From Apostichopus japonicus (taxonomy: Eukaryota > Echinodermata > Holothuroidea > Aspidochirotida > Stichopodidae), in the NCBI RefSeq assembly GCF_037975245.1, contig NC_092574.1, forward strand, positions 3,443,001 through 3,507,000: a DNA stretch of 64,000 nucleotides, given 5' to 3'. The notes beneath the pieces were generated by a model. That model saw only the letters and a program-made list of their open reading frames with translations. It ran no database searches and was not told where the DNA came from. Positions 11,604 to 23,299 of this stretch are shown here, piece after piece (within the stretch, counting starts at the first letter, position 1; the number at the start of each line of letters is the position of its first letter). The position numbers were made by a program, and so were the translations under genes.

Positions 11604-14600
11604 AAATTATTTCCTTTGTTTTACGAAAGTCTTGACTTTCACCCTTTTGAATATTCATGATTTCTTAGCTTGATGCTACGCAGGGACTGGATTGGTAATG
11701 AAAGATCTCCATTGTTTACAGATCACGCCTAGTAGTAGTGTTCTACCTCTTGCATAACGTTATTGCGTAACTTTTATTACCTTTAATTACCACAAACGCA
11801 CGCCACTTGCTATCGAATCTGCAGACAGGAAGGGTCGATGCGTTTCTCCATGCTGTTTTCAACATAATTTTAACCGAGACTTAAGTAATATCTCGATCTG
11901 TAATAGTCATCGAGATGTGAGGTGAATATTCCTCTTCATTCTTAATCACTTTTTGTAAACTTGTAATTAATTTTAAGTTGATATTTCATTAAGTTAATTC
12001 ACAGTCATGATCGCTCGTAAGGCCTATCTAAGTTTAGTACAGTGTTTATTATGCTATGTATGTGTACACCATTAGCTCAGTACAGTTTCTGCATTAGGTT
12101 TGTAGTGACGTAGAGATTTGCATATTTAGTCTGGGCGCCCTCTTCTCAAAATGGCCGCCTCCATCGCGTAAAAGCTAGGCTATAATAAACTTATCTTGTA
12201 GGAATGGTAACCTACCACGCTACTGTAATTTGATAGTTGAGCAATTGTTACGATGGATTACGAGTATCATTTATAATAAACAGTGTGTAATTCTGGGAAT
12301 TAACCTCCACTGTTGGAAGTATTGTCATGACATAATTTAGTTATTCCAGTTAGTTATCTAGTCATCTATATTATATTTTCTCTTCTGTTCGTAAGTCAAA
12401 CTTTGTGTCACATTGATTTTAGTACTCTTTGAGGTATAACTCATCACCATAATGTTGAGATGTAACTTACATATAGTTTTCTATCTTGTCGAATCTGATC
12501 TTTTAATAATGGTTTTCAGAGCAATTTTCGTATGTTATTGAGTGGGCCGAAGCCTTACACAGCATGCTAGGGACAATGGTCTACTTAGGCTTCATTTGTA
12601 TATTGCATTATTAGTTTGGTACATATAAGAATGTCAATCTTTAATTATTGTAATTGTGTTTAGAAAATTGCCTGTTTACTTAAACTTTGAGACATTCATA
12701 ATCAGATTTAGTGATAGAGACTGATTTCGACACTCCTTTGTCCAAATTTGATCACTAAACATGTTCTAGTTTGAGGCTTGATTTCTGTCAATTATCGTTT
12801 AGTGTAAATGAATCACATGTCAGTCACAAGATTAATGGTTTATATAACTATTGTATCTCCAATAACTCATTTTCTGAAAATAGTTCCTTTGCCGTATTAT
12901 TGATTATAGTTCGTTGCATGCATGTAAAGTCAGCAATAGAATTACAGGTACATAAGCTGTTCACTATGGCTTATTTCTAGGAACTTTTGGATTTGGTTTG
13001 AGCTCTTAAATATCTCTACCTAATTGCTTATTTCCTTGAATTTCAGTTTCATTCAGTATTTTACTATGATATGATAATCCTTTTGAATGTATAAACATAT
13101 TTTCATGTTTCATCATATTTATAAATGTTTTCCTTTTTTCTTTTAGAGTGAACACCGTTTCACACTGTAGCTGTTTGCTCCACCGCCCTTTACTTTACTG
13201 TACCTTTACTTTATTTTTATGCTTTACATTGATTTCTTAGAACTCACTGGCCATTTAACCCAGTGTTATTCTTGAACCCGACAGAAGATAAATTTTGCTT
13301 GTTTGTCTTATTTTGTACGAGTCTCCACAACAGGCAAAAATATGTTCAGCACACTTCAGAAATGATGACTGGGACAGAGGATACATTCTTCCGAATAGTT
13401 TCCTTGGGAAGAATTGGCGTTATGTTAGATGTTTACTTCTAAACTCAGAATCTTTACATTTTGTACATCAATTTTTTTACCCTGGTCATAATTACCGTCA
13501 TATTTCAGTCTGTGGGTGATATAAGCAATATCTTTCATATGCCAGGCTGACCGTTGTTTTCATGTCACTTAGTCATATCTAGGTAAATCCAGGTTTATAC
13601 GGACGGGTTATAGACAATGGGGATGAGAGAAAATATGACCTATTCAACCAGTGAAGAGTTTAAGCTTTTTTTATTTACCTTAGGAAGAATAATGGGCTAT
13701 ACTAGATCGATACTTCTTGCACAGTCTGATTACTTCCATTGTTGGGCCTTATGTTAATGGAGATAGTCATCCTTATTGGTAGGCTGGAAGTATGCTTTGA
13801 ATATTTGGCATGTTTGCTATACCATTTGAAATTATCCCTGCCAATTGTGCTTGAATGCCGTCCCCCACACCTCCCTGTAGCCCACTCTCGTTAATCTGTC
13901 TACAAAAACACGTCAAGGTCAGTGTCTACGCAGAGGCCCTCTAAAGGTTGTCTCCCTAATTTTGATATACAGTATGCTTAAACTCATTAGCCACGATTGC
14001 CTAATTGTTATTCTAATGTGCATACTCAATTGTTTAGCTTCAGCTGTGATTTATCCCATAAGTGCAGTAAGAAAAGATCATGTTACAAAAGATAGTTGTA
14101 CGCTGCTACACAAGAAGGTCCTGTGTGATGTAGTTCTCTTTAGCAAAACAAACGACACCAGCTATAACAACATGTATGGACGATTTGCATTGTGAGTATG
14201 TATATATTTTACTGAGACGGTAAAAGTTATCACATTTTTCTCTTTTGAAACTCTTAAAATGTGTAACAAGGAATCCATTAGTCATGTTTTCTGAGATGTT
14301 CCAATTGCTTGTGTATCTGCTTTTGTGGAGTTGTGACTTACTGAAAGCCTTATACTTTATGGCAGCAAGACTGAGACATATACCCAGCAGAGCTTTGTAT
14401 TTCTTGGATTCAATTATTACTGCATCCACTGACTGACAAACTAACTGCAAACACGATTAATTGCAACAACAAATGAAGAAATATCTGAAATGTTGATATT
14501 TTTTCACAAGGTAGGCATTGGAATTGCGGCAAGACCCCAATATCATACCGCACACTATGTAAAGTGACCTATAATGGCAACGAATTTTACAAAATATGAT

Positions 14601-15590
14601 CAGTCATTGAGGCAGGTTTGTAACCATCATTTACTTGTAATTGAAGAACTGCCAACCAAAATGAGTTTAAGTAGCCATGTGTGAACAATTCTAACAACCA
14701 TTTCTTTCTCTTGTAACTGCATGTTTATTGCAAGACTGAAGTTAATAAATGGCTCACTTTCTTAAGAGAAGTACGAAGAAAGTCCATTGTTATTGTTTTG
14801 CGTTAGCGGTACACTCTGCAGACTATAACGACACAGTGACCTGTACGTTCATTAGCTTGTACGCATCACTTTTCTGGTCAGTGAGAATCTTTTAACTTTG
14901 ACATCAAATTTCTCTAAATTACTTTCTTTTTCAACTAACCGGAAACCACAGTATTGTTTGTGTAGTAAATACTTTACTATGAGCCGAAAAAATGGAATAT
15001 AGCATTTTAATGTCTGCAGCTCATAATAATGAACAATCAATATTAGGCAGCTAATGTAAGTAGCACTGTGAACAATTGGGAAACTGATTGACTGATGTTC
15101 CAGTTGTTCGTATTTCACTCAGCAATTAAAGAATGGAATTTGACTTGGCACCACTTTATCATATAAAAAAAATTCCTGTTCATTGCTAATGAGTAAGTGA
15201 TCACTTACAATGAGACAACACTAATATTTCTGTCCCAAGATGCAATCGATGAACGTGAGTTAGTCATTTTTACTTACAGAATTTTTCGTTAAGAGCTCCT
15301 GCACGCGGGTACATAGTGTTGTACAGGTTGTTTCTTTAACAGGACCATCAGCATTACCCCCTATTGAATGAAACAGAAAGAAAAAACAATCACAAGTTTA
15401 ATCTACCTTCAAAATGAATGTATGACCTTTAAATACTTCCTCATATGCAGTTGATTATTGTTGGATAATTATGCTACTGTACATTACACCACTTAACAGA
15501 TTTGACTTCTACTGAAAATCCCATTCATATTACTGCTGTGGTGTTGAAATTCTCCTTACTACTTCAAATTTACATCAGCAACTCTTCTTC
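11604..15590. other. AT-rich stretch, no gene seen
   Basis: Only short, compositionally biased open frames occur. I found no splice-flanked exon, terminal repeat or RNA gene that I could support. Confidence 0.45.
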
Positions 15591-15910
15591 TTAATTTTCT
15601 TGGTTTGCTACAATTTGAAAGGGATGTTGGTCGGTAAGAGGGATGGAGTCGAAGCAATCCGACTTCCAGGCATTTAAGGTCTCTATGCCACAAAACTTGA
15701 CTAATAAATAACTGCAATGAATAGTAATTCAACACTGGAAATTGTTTTTGCATACCTATAACACTCAGTCCAAATTTTCGTAAGATTTCTACCTCGATCT
15801 TTATCTAAAAACTTTTGGCCTTCAGTAGTTCCTGAACTATGGAGATTTTGCTCGGTATATGGCAACGAACATATAATTGCTTCATAGTCCAACTCTTGAA
15901 GATGAAAACA
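15591..15910 (-). CDS. Two 3'-terminal exons of an unidentified gene
   Basis: On the - strand, an exon from 15910 to 15756 lies between TTCTTTCCAG and the donor GTATGC. It is open for 51 codons and ends in phase 2. The next acceptor, ATTCATTGCAG, opens at 15711 in the matching phase, and 39 more codons run to a TAA at 15591-15593. The product piece (beginning CFHLQELDYEAII, ending IVANQEN) is not a family I recognise. The upstream exons were not found with confidence. Matching phase and good splice sites support it; the short length limits confidence. Confidence 0.4.
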
Positions 15911-16863
15911 CTGGAAAGAAATGAATAACAATTATATTATTCCCAGTAGTACGAACAAACATTAAAGCACCCTCAACAATCTAACACACACACAAACAGA
16001 TGTGCACAAAAAAAGATGTAATCCCTTTTTGTTTTCCACCACAATACCCCAATGATAATTCATTGCAATTTTCAGGTGCATTATTGAATTGCTAGTTATT
16101 TGAGTCAATGATATCATAGCGGACATGCTTGTAACATCTACTGATGAAAGAATACAGAAACTGGAATTTACATGCAACATCACAGAGTCAATCTGCTTCA
16201 CTGGTTATGACTTTTGTGGTAAATTTGATTGTGATTGTTGTTTTCTTGTTTAATACTTTGAAAGATGACTTTGCTGTTCTTCAGTACAGAAGCAGAAAGT
16301 TCCCTCACCCACTACTACTGAAATCACATCACTCTAGCTTCCTAGTTGGATATTAATAAAAAGAATAGGCACAGTGAAGATTTTTCCTCTGTGTTAATTG
16401 CAATGATATCACACTAATATTTCCACTTTTATTTTTCTATAGTAAAAAATGTGGAGGTATGTAGCGGTTCCATGCAAGTTCTATCATATGGGGGAAATTG
16501 TTAGAGTTTGCGCCTTAATTCTTCTTGCATGGGAATGTTGCTTTAGAGTATTTTCAATGGTGATGAAATATAGAGAAACATAATTTTACATAGTCATTGG
16601 AGTCCTACTCATGCAATAAAAACATAAGTGAAACACTATTTAATTAGCAGCCATGATAACACCTGCAATATGTCATACCTACAGATGGGAGTGAAACAAT
16701 ATGCAGCTCTAAGTTTTTTCTATTTGCATACAGATTGTTATATTCATCAGTCTTCCACTGAAATTTCTGCAGTATATAACTGACATACCATGAAACACTC
16801 TCACTGCAAATGATAGCCTTTGGTAACTGCTATTTCAGTTTTTTACCATTTTCTTGATTTCAG

Positions 16864-17030
16864 TCAAAATGTCTCAGTCAAATGTTCAGTCTTATGCTCC
16901 TTCCTGATTGTAGCACCTTCGGCTTCCATCCTATTTTTGTCATCTGCTTGCTCTTTGTATCTGCTGACTTCTGGTGTACCCTTGACTTTCTTCCATGCTT
17001 TAATGGCTTTGTAAAGGGTTGTACCCTGGT
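16864..17030 (-). CDS. Possible small exon, HMG-like composition
   Basis: The - strand frame contains NQGTTLYKAIKAWKKVKG and then a charged helix-like stretch to a TGA at 16864. A pyrimidine-rich tract and an AG lie just upstream. The pattern loosely recalls HMG-box-like helices in transposon proteins, but I cannot assign it. A donor GAAGGTGCTA inside the frame could also end the exon earlier. Confidence 0.3.
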
Positions 17031-17109
17031 TCTCAGGTGATGTTGCGTGCAAAACAAAGAAGAACAGAAGATTAACTCATTTAGGCAATGGTTATAAAGG
17101 CAGCTCAAT

Positions 17110-18000
17110 GTCAGTATTTTATCCAGATAGCTGCATCCCTAAAGGTGGTTAATTACTTGGAATTCAGACAGAGAACTTGTTTCATGCAATGAAAGTACTG
17201 AGTGTAGCATATATAGACCACTCCAGACAATGTTACACAGTATTACTTGACTACTTGCATGCAGATCTATTGTACTCATTTGTGCATGTGCAGGAGACAA
17301 ACCCATATCCTACAAAACATGCATGCTTACATAGAAGCACGATATTTTGAACACAAAATGACTTTGAGGGAACCCCTACACGACTTTTGATCAGGCCTCA
17401 AGTAATTAAATTCTCACAAACTATCAGGACTAGAGAACAATATGAATCTTGATCAGGCATTGCAAACTAAATATAATCACATGTTAATAATCCGCTCTAG
17501 AAGTAGGCTCCCATTCAAATTTTAAATATCCCAGGCATATCTATGACACATCATCTGCCATGCATGACCTTGATCACAAGCTCATGAACAACACAGATAC
17601 CAAACCATCCAACTTCATCAAATTTTATCCAGTTACATTGGACACTGAGTGAAAAGAAGAATCTTTCCAAATTTGGACACAGAGACAGGCTGACAGACAG
17701 ATAGACTTATGTCAGACAGACATGATATCCTTACCTTGGTTGCATATAGGTGAACATTGTCATGTTGAGCTGTGTATGAGCTGACTTATGGTAAAGAAAT
17801 CATTACAAGCTCACCACTTTCTCTTTTTATGGCAATTTAGTAACTCACACATCACCCTACATTTTGTTAGTCCTGTGTTGGATTTTAGACTGTGGACTCC
17901 TAACGCCCAGTCAGAAAGAGCAAACAGCTGGGTGTAGTACCACCATTATGATCAGTACTTAAGTATCACATTTTCTTAGTTTTTTTCTTTGAAATTTCAT
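17110..18000. other. No gene seen
   Basis: AT-rich sequence without exon-like or repeat structure that I can support. Confidence 0.4.
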
Positions 18001-18054
18001 GGCATGTATGCTAACAATCTATGTCACAGCTAATCAAGGAAAGTGATCTCGGGA

Positions 18055-18196
18055 AGGATACAGGGGGGGGGTGCAAGCCACCAGCTTTATTAGTGGCATT
18101 CTTTATGGTGGTGTTGAAGGAGGTACCTCCTTCAACACCACCTTCAACACCTTCAGCCCCCCCCCCACTCAAAAGTACCTTCCTACGCCACTGTCT
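18055..18196. mobile_element. Partial CAGTGGCGTAGG-family MITE
   Basis: The right end, CCTTCCTACGCCACTG, matches the complete MITEs at 22896-23248 and 37538-37884, including the preceding run of C and ACTCAAAAGTA. The left end is not clear. It contains a perfect 36-bp palindrome at 18107-18142. Confidence 0.55.
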
Positions 18197-19084
18197 ATAC
18201 CCACCATGTTCTGAAATATGCTCTGCCATGAAGCAGCTATAGGCATTCTTTATCCTGGGTTTAGTGAAGGTGCTTTGCTGCGGCTGCCAAATTTTCTTCT
18301 GACTTGCTTTGTTTTTGTGTTGTCAATCCAGTTCTAATGAGATATATAAAAACAAAAGGTATGTCAAGTGTCATTCAAACAATTACAAACAATCCAATAA
18401 AGTATGATCAAGTCAGAAGAAGCTAAATTCAATTTAGTGATGGCAGTGGCCTAGAGATACGTACTATACATTCCTGGAACATATCTTCATGTTTGTCTTT
18501 CAACCTTCTCAACCTTCTCAAAAATTGCATTAAATATAATGCAATTTTTCATCGTCAGATTAATACGACAGATTTGGTCAACTCAGCTTACCAACATTTG
18601 GCTTATAAACATGGTAACAAATGGCGATGCCATGCATGGCAAGCATTGAATGAATAATCACTGATGCAAGTGTAAGTTACAATTGGTAAACAGTGTAATC
18701 CATACAAAATCCAGACAGGCCTAAAAATATGCTGTTGTAGCACATTATGTTGCCAATGAATTAAAGTATAAGAAGATTGAAGTCAAAGTACTGTACACTT
18801 CGTTATAAGGTAATGATGGGAGATGTAGGTATAATTTGAAAAGAACTTGCCACGCTGCTAGACTTGCTTTGCTTAATGTAGAGCACCACAGAGCAAACAC
18901 ATTTAAGCCTTGCAAGGCCCCCAGCTTTCTATATACATACTGGTAGCTGATATGATGATTTCATCACCTGAGCTCTGAGATATCCTGATGGTGTACACCC
19001 CTCAATCCGACAAGTTTTCAGTCCGACAAGTTTTCAGTCCGAAAATAAAATACACGTTTTCAGTCCGAAATGAAATACACGTTT

Positions 19085-19321
19085 TCAGTCCGAAAATGAA
19101 ATAAACGTTTTCAGTTGGGGAATGAAAGCATGCAGTTTTAATGCCATAATATCACCAATAAAGTGATAGCCCGAACTGATAGCAAAGAAATCGATTGAAT
19201 CTTTCGTATTAAGTCTCACATCACCGGCCTCAACAAAGATTTGGGACCCATTAACAACTATCAGTTCTACAAACACATGTAATCCGTTCTTTGCTCCTAA
19301 ATCCGCTCCCTGTATTGTCAT
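19085..19321 (-). pseudogene. Coding-like segment inside the foldback element
   Basis: An open frame beginning MTIQGADLGAKNGLHVFV runs for 78 codons. In the second copy of the element (near 48370-48590) the same frame is recognisable with mostly mild substitutions and one stop. It may be a captured host exon carried by the non-autonomous family. No domain is recognised. Confidence 0.3.
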
Positions 19322-19479
19322 GGTTTATTTGGTTCTAATTCCATCAATGCAATTTACTCTTATACGTAGCGTCAGGGGGACCGAAAATTCCAATATATTT
19401 TCTAAAACTTTATTCCTTATTTGTCAATTATGAGTCAGTGTCAGTGGAGAAGAGGAGAAGAGTGTCGGCATGGTTGTGA

Positions 19480-19766
19480 ACATAGGCGTACGAGGCGGGG
19501 GGGCAGACTGCCCCCCCAAATTTCCAGAGGACAAGAAATTCGGGCAAAAGTCCTGAAAAATTTGGGCAGCCTAAGAGGAGAAAAAAAATATTTATATATA
19601 TATATATTTTTTTTATTTTCTCCTCTTAGGCTGCCCGAATTTTTCAGGACTTTTGCCCGAATTTCTTGCAAAAAAAATATATATATATATATATTTTTTT
19701 CCCCTCTTAGGCTGCCCGAATTTTTCAGGACTTTTGCCCGAATTTCTTGTCTTCTGGAAATATATA

Positions 19767-19812
<46 letters not shown>

Positions 19813-19837
19813 GAGACTTAATACTTAATAATAATAT

Positions 19838-19882
<45 letters not shown>

Positions 19883-19919
19883 TATATAAACATATATATA
19901 TATATATATATATATAAAC

Positions 19920-19969
<50 letters not shown>

Positions 19970-19980
19970 GAGACTTAATA
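19480..19980. repeat. Nested hairpin modules and AT microsatellite
   Basis: A module of about 55 bp, roughly AAGAAATTCGGGCAAAAGTC onward to CCTAAGAGGAG, occurs in direct and inverted orientation. The copies are separated by long (AT)n tracts (about 19590-19620, 19675-19697, 19758-19810, 19835-19965). The left edge GGCGTACGAGGCGGGGG mirrors the right edge of a similar cluster at 53967. The open frames over this tract are microsatellite artefacts. Confidence 0.6.
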
Positions 19981-20252
19981 CGAAAGATTCAATCGATTTC
20001 TTTACTATCAGTTCGGGCTGTCACAGTTTATTGGTGATATTATGGCATTAAAACTGCTTTCATTCCCCAACTGAAAACATTTTCGGACTGAAAACGTGTA
20101 TCTCATTTCGGACTGAAAACGTGTATTTCATTTTCGGACTGAAAACGTGTATTTTATTTTCTGACTGAAAACGTGTATTTCATTTTCGGACTGAAAACGT
20201 GTATTTTATTTTCGGACTGAAAACTTGTCGTACTGAGGGGTGTACCCCGTTT

Positions 20253-21794
20253 TGACAGTCCTGCTTCAACAAGATAATGTATCAACTGAGTTTTGGTACC
20301 ATTTCTCTGTTAGGTCCCTTGTGGAAAATCGCTAAATGTGTTTGTGTGTGTATTGGTGGGGGGATATTTCCTGAAACCTGGGGGAGGGACCCCTTTTCTT
20401 TGGCAAAATAAGGCAATTTTTGGTTTCTTGATGAAAAATGATGTATATTAGTACATATTACTATAATAATGGTTAGCTAGCATTATCTGTTTTGGCATTT
20501 GGGTCATACAGAGGGTGTTTTGAACCCCCATGGATCCTGATTCAGGACAATTAATGTTTGATCGGCATTAAACAGTCAGACCATGCACACACACATAAAT
20601 AGAGCACCAAAAGGCATCAAACTTCTGTTGTATCCTAGCTTACACTAATTTGATAAATGTGAAATGGACCCGAAAGGCTTATATAGAGAAGGAGTGAACA
20701 GTCAAATGAATGACACAAGACACCAGTAGCTGCGGTTGACTCACTCTATTCTTACAATAAAACAGCCTCTGTAAAACAACATACAGAACAAATCATAAGA
20801 TGAGAAAATAAAACATAATCAACACTTAAAACACTTAAAAACTTAAAATGATATGAATATATGCAAATATGACCTCATTAGTATGTAAAACAAATAATAT
20901 AAATGCTTCACACTTTCTAGTTCAACTCTCTTCTAAGTTTCTAAATATCACCATAACAATTATCCTTCGGTTCATGTAATATAACTCTCAGAAAACATCA
21001 GTATCAGTGATAACATGCACAGAGTAAAACTGCATGGATCTGTATGGATGGAAAAGAAACTTTATTTACAATATTTACACTTGACCCTTGACATGATAAC
21101 TCACCAGGCTAAAAATATGTAAGGGTGTTTGCCACTGAAAATAAATGTTTTTCTTGATCAGAGAACTCTGGGTTTGGTGTGGGGACCAAACACAGAGCAA
21201 GACACATAAAAAATAGAAAACTCAACTGGATTGGATCAAAAGAAATTATATTTATGAATAACAAACAATATACAGTACAGATGACCTGGGCCCAGTCAAA
21301 GAATTAAATAAAACAACTTACAGTAGTGAGGTGCACACCCAAATACATGAGAATCAGCCATTTTATTTGTAATTTTCAATCAAGATTAAACTTTTGACGG
21401 TATCAAGCTGCACATTAAAACGTTATATAGGTAATCCTACTGTTTGTGGAAAGCAGTTCAAGGGGGGAATTCTACAGGGAAATTTCTGCATGGTTTTATT
21501 GAGGTCTTTACCAAACTCCAAAGTGGATGTTCTTCATGTGGATTGTAAGAGTTTCAAGTACATAAGGTTTGAAGAAGAGTGATAGTTGCATCTCATTCTA
21601 ATTAAGAAACACCTCCCTGCCTGAAGAATGCTCTAGAAAGCATCAATTATCTTTAGTTGCATCAGAGCTACAAAGGGAGAGTCATCATTCCAGTTAAATT
21701 TCCTCATGAATTATCCCATGCAGGGAGTAGAAAGTGGGGGTGGGCACACAACGTCAGAGGGGCACTTTCTAATGCCATAACCACCACTCAATAT
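20253..21794. repeat. Left arm, outer part, of a large inverted duplication
   Basis: 20253-20655 is the inverted copy of about 43300-43745, and 21345-21794 of 42087-42530. The middle portions (20656-21344 and 42531-43299) do not match and may hold separate replacements. The arm is interrupted at 21794 by the EnSpm-like element and resumes at 35852. Confidence 0.8.
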
Positions 21795-22560
21795 CCCAGT
21801 AAACATTTTGACGTCGGATCGACGTCGGGTTTAGGTCCAGATGGTCGGTTAAACGTCGGTGTCCAACATAAGTAGTAGTTCAGACGTCGGATTGACGTCA
21901 CAAATTAATCCTTTCACTTTTAGACGTCCTAACGACGGCGGATGGACGTTTGTTAATATCGTAGTTATATAAAGGTAGTCTTTCCGACGTCGGATGACAG
22001 CCCTTTAACACACGTCGCGTTTCAATGGTCCATCCGACGCCGAAATGACCTATTATGATAGACCTATAATAAAAGGTTCGTTGGATCGACGTCGGATGAA
22101 CTACGGACAGGCGACGTCGTAATGAGAACGTCCCTCCGACGCTCAATAGACCAGTCAGACCAGTCAAACGACTAGACAGAATAGACTAATCATAAACGGT
22201 TCGTTGGATCGACGTCCGTTCAACTACGGACAGGCGACGTCGCACGGTAAATGTCTCTCCGACTTAATCATTGATATAGTTGGTTTGATCGACGTCGAAT
22301 GAAGTGTCGACAAGAGACGTTAAAAAAGACGTTAAAACAACAGTTCAAAATAGACTAATCATAAACGATTCGTTGGATCGACGTCGGCTGAACTAGTTCG
22401 GTGTTGGAACGGCATTGGCGGTAGAAGTATATAAGCTTCCCTCTTTATACGCTCAAATGACTATCTAGAAATATACTATATCATAAACAGTTAGTTGGAT
22501 CGATGTTGAATCAATTTTGAACAGCGGGCGCTTACGTGAATACGTATACCTTCGACGTTT
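21795..22560. repeat. Left subterminal GACGTC-rich array
   Basis: Imperfect repeats such as TTCGTTGGATCGACGTCG recur near 22077, 22199 and 22370, with diverged copies near 22281 and 22490. Many GACGTC palindromes lie between them. It mirrors the array at the other end of the element and probably includes transposase-accessory binding sites, as in plant CACTA elements (inference). Confidence 0.65.
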
Positions 22561-22895
22561 AATACAGTTTATTAATATAACGTAAACTAAACATTTCGAA
22601 ATACGTGTATCCGTGACATCCAACTTAACACTGGCAATCATATGCCACTCAGAAGAAAGCTTTGAAAGTACCGTCAGTATATACAACAACTTCTCGCTTA
22701 TCATGCTGTTATTAAGGTAAGTAAAACTTAAATGAATCCAATAAAAGGAGACATATTTTCAGTAAAATGAAGCTATAGAGCAATGTTAAACATGTTAACA
22801 AGTATATTGCAAATCGACACTCGTTTTCTTCCATAACACTTGCACTGCGAGTGAAAGAAAGAACCATACATTAAATATCGCACAGCAATATCTGG

Positions 22896-23248
22896 CATGG
22901 GCGTAGGAACCGGGGGGGCTGGGGGGGGCACCAGCCCCCCAGTGAAAAATGTGGAGGGGCGGAAGTATCATTCCGCCCCCCACTTCGCAAGTCAGAAAAC
23001 CCCTTCTTCATTTCCAAATGAGAAAAAAATCTCATTTGGAGCACCAAATTGCATCTAAGGCCAGGTGAAAATACAAAATTAAGTTTACAAAATGGAGTGG
23101 GTGTTGAAGTGTGCTATATTGCACCAAATTGCATCTGAGGCCACCTGGAAATGCAAAAAATTCCAAATGCAAAATTTCCTAAGACCCCTCCCCCAGGCCT
23201 GCCATCAGTCTTCAGCCCCCCACTCAAAAGTACCTTCCTACGCCACTG
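22896..23248. mobile_element. hAT MITE of the CAGTGGCGTAGG family, complete copy
   Basis: The ends CATGGGCGTAGGAA and TTCCTACGCCACTG are flanked by a perfect 8-bp duplication, ATATCTGG (22888-22895 and 23249-23256). It is 353 bp, G/C-run rich at the edges and non-coding. It is closely related to the copy at 37538-37884. Confidence 0.85.
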
Positions 23249-23299
23249 ATATCTGGTGCAGTAATATTAAGGTAACGTTTAACTTAAATAATTGATTCG

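Larger units (their letters stand above)
18990..20248. mobile_element. Foldback element with minisatellite arms, copy 1
   Basis: The ends GGTGTACACCCCTCA and the mirrored TGAGGGGTGTACCCC enclose inverted arms. The arms are built from short repeats of CAGTCCGAAAATGAAATACACGTTTT type, followed by a unique inverted stretch (19121-19210 against 19975-20070). The centre holds a nested hairpin module and AT microsatellite. The flanks do not match each other, so the original target duplication is lost or rearranged. The same family is complete at 48170-49025. Confidence 0.7.

Noticed and set aside
19421-19921. Open frames of about 100 codons on both strands
   Set aside because: They consist of Tyr/Ile repeats from (AT)n and of the hairpin modules.
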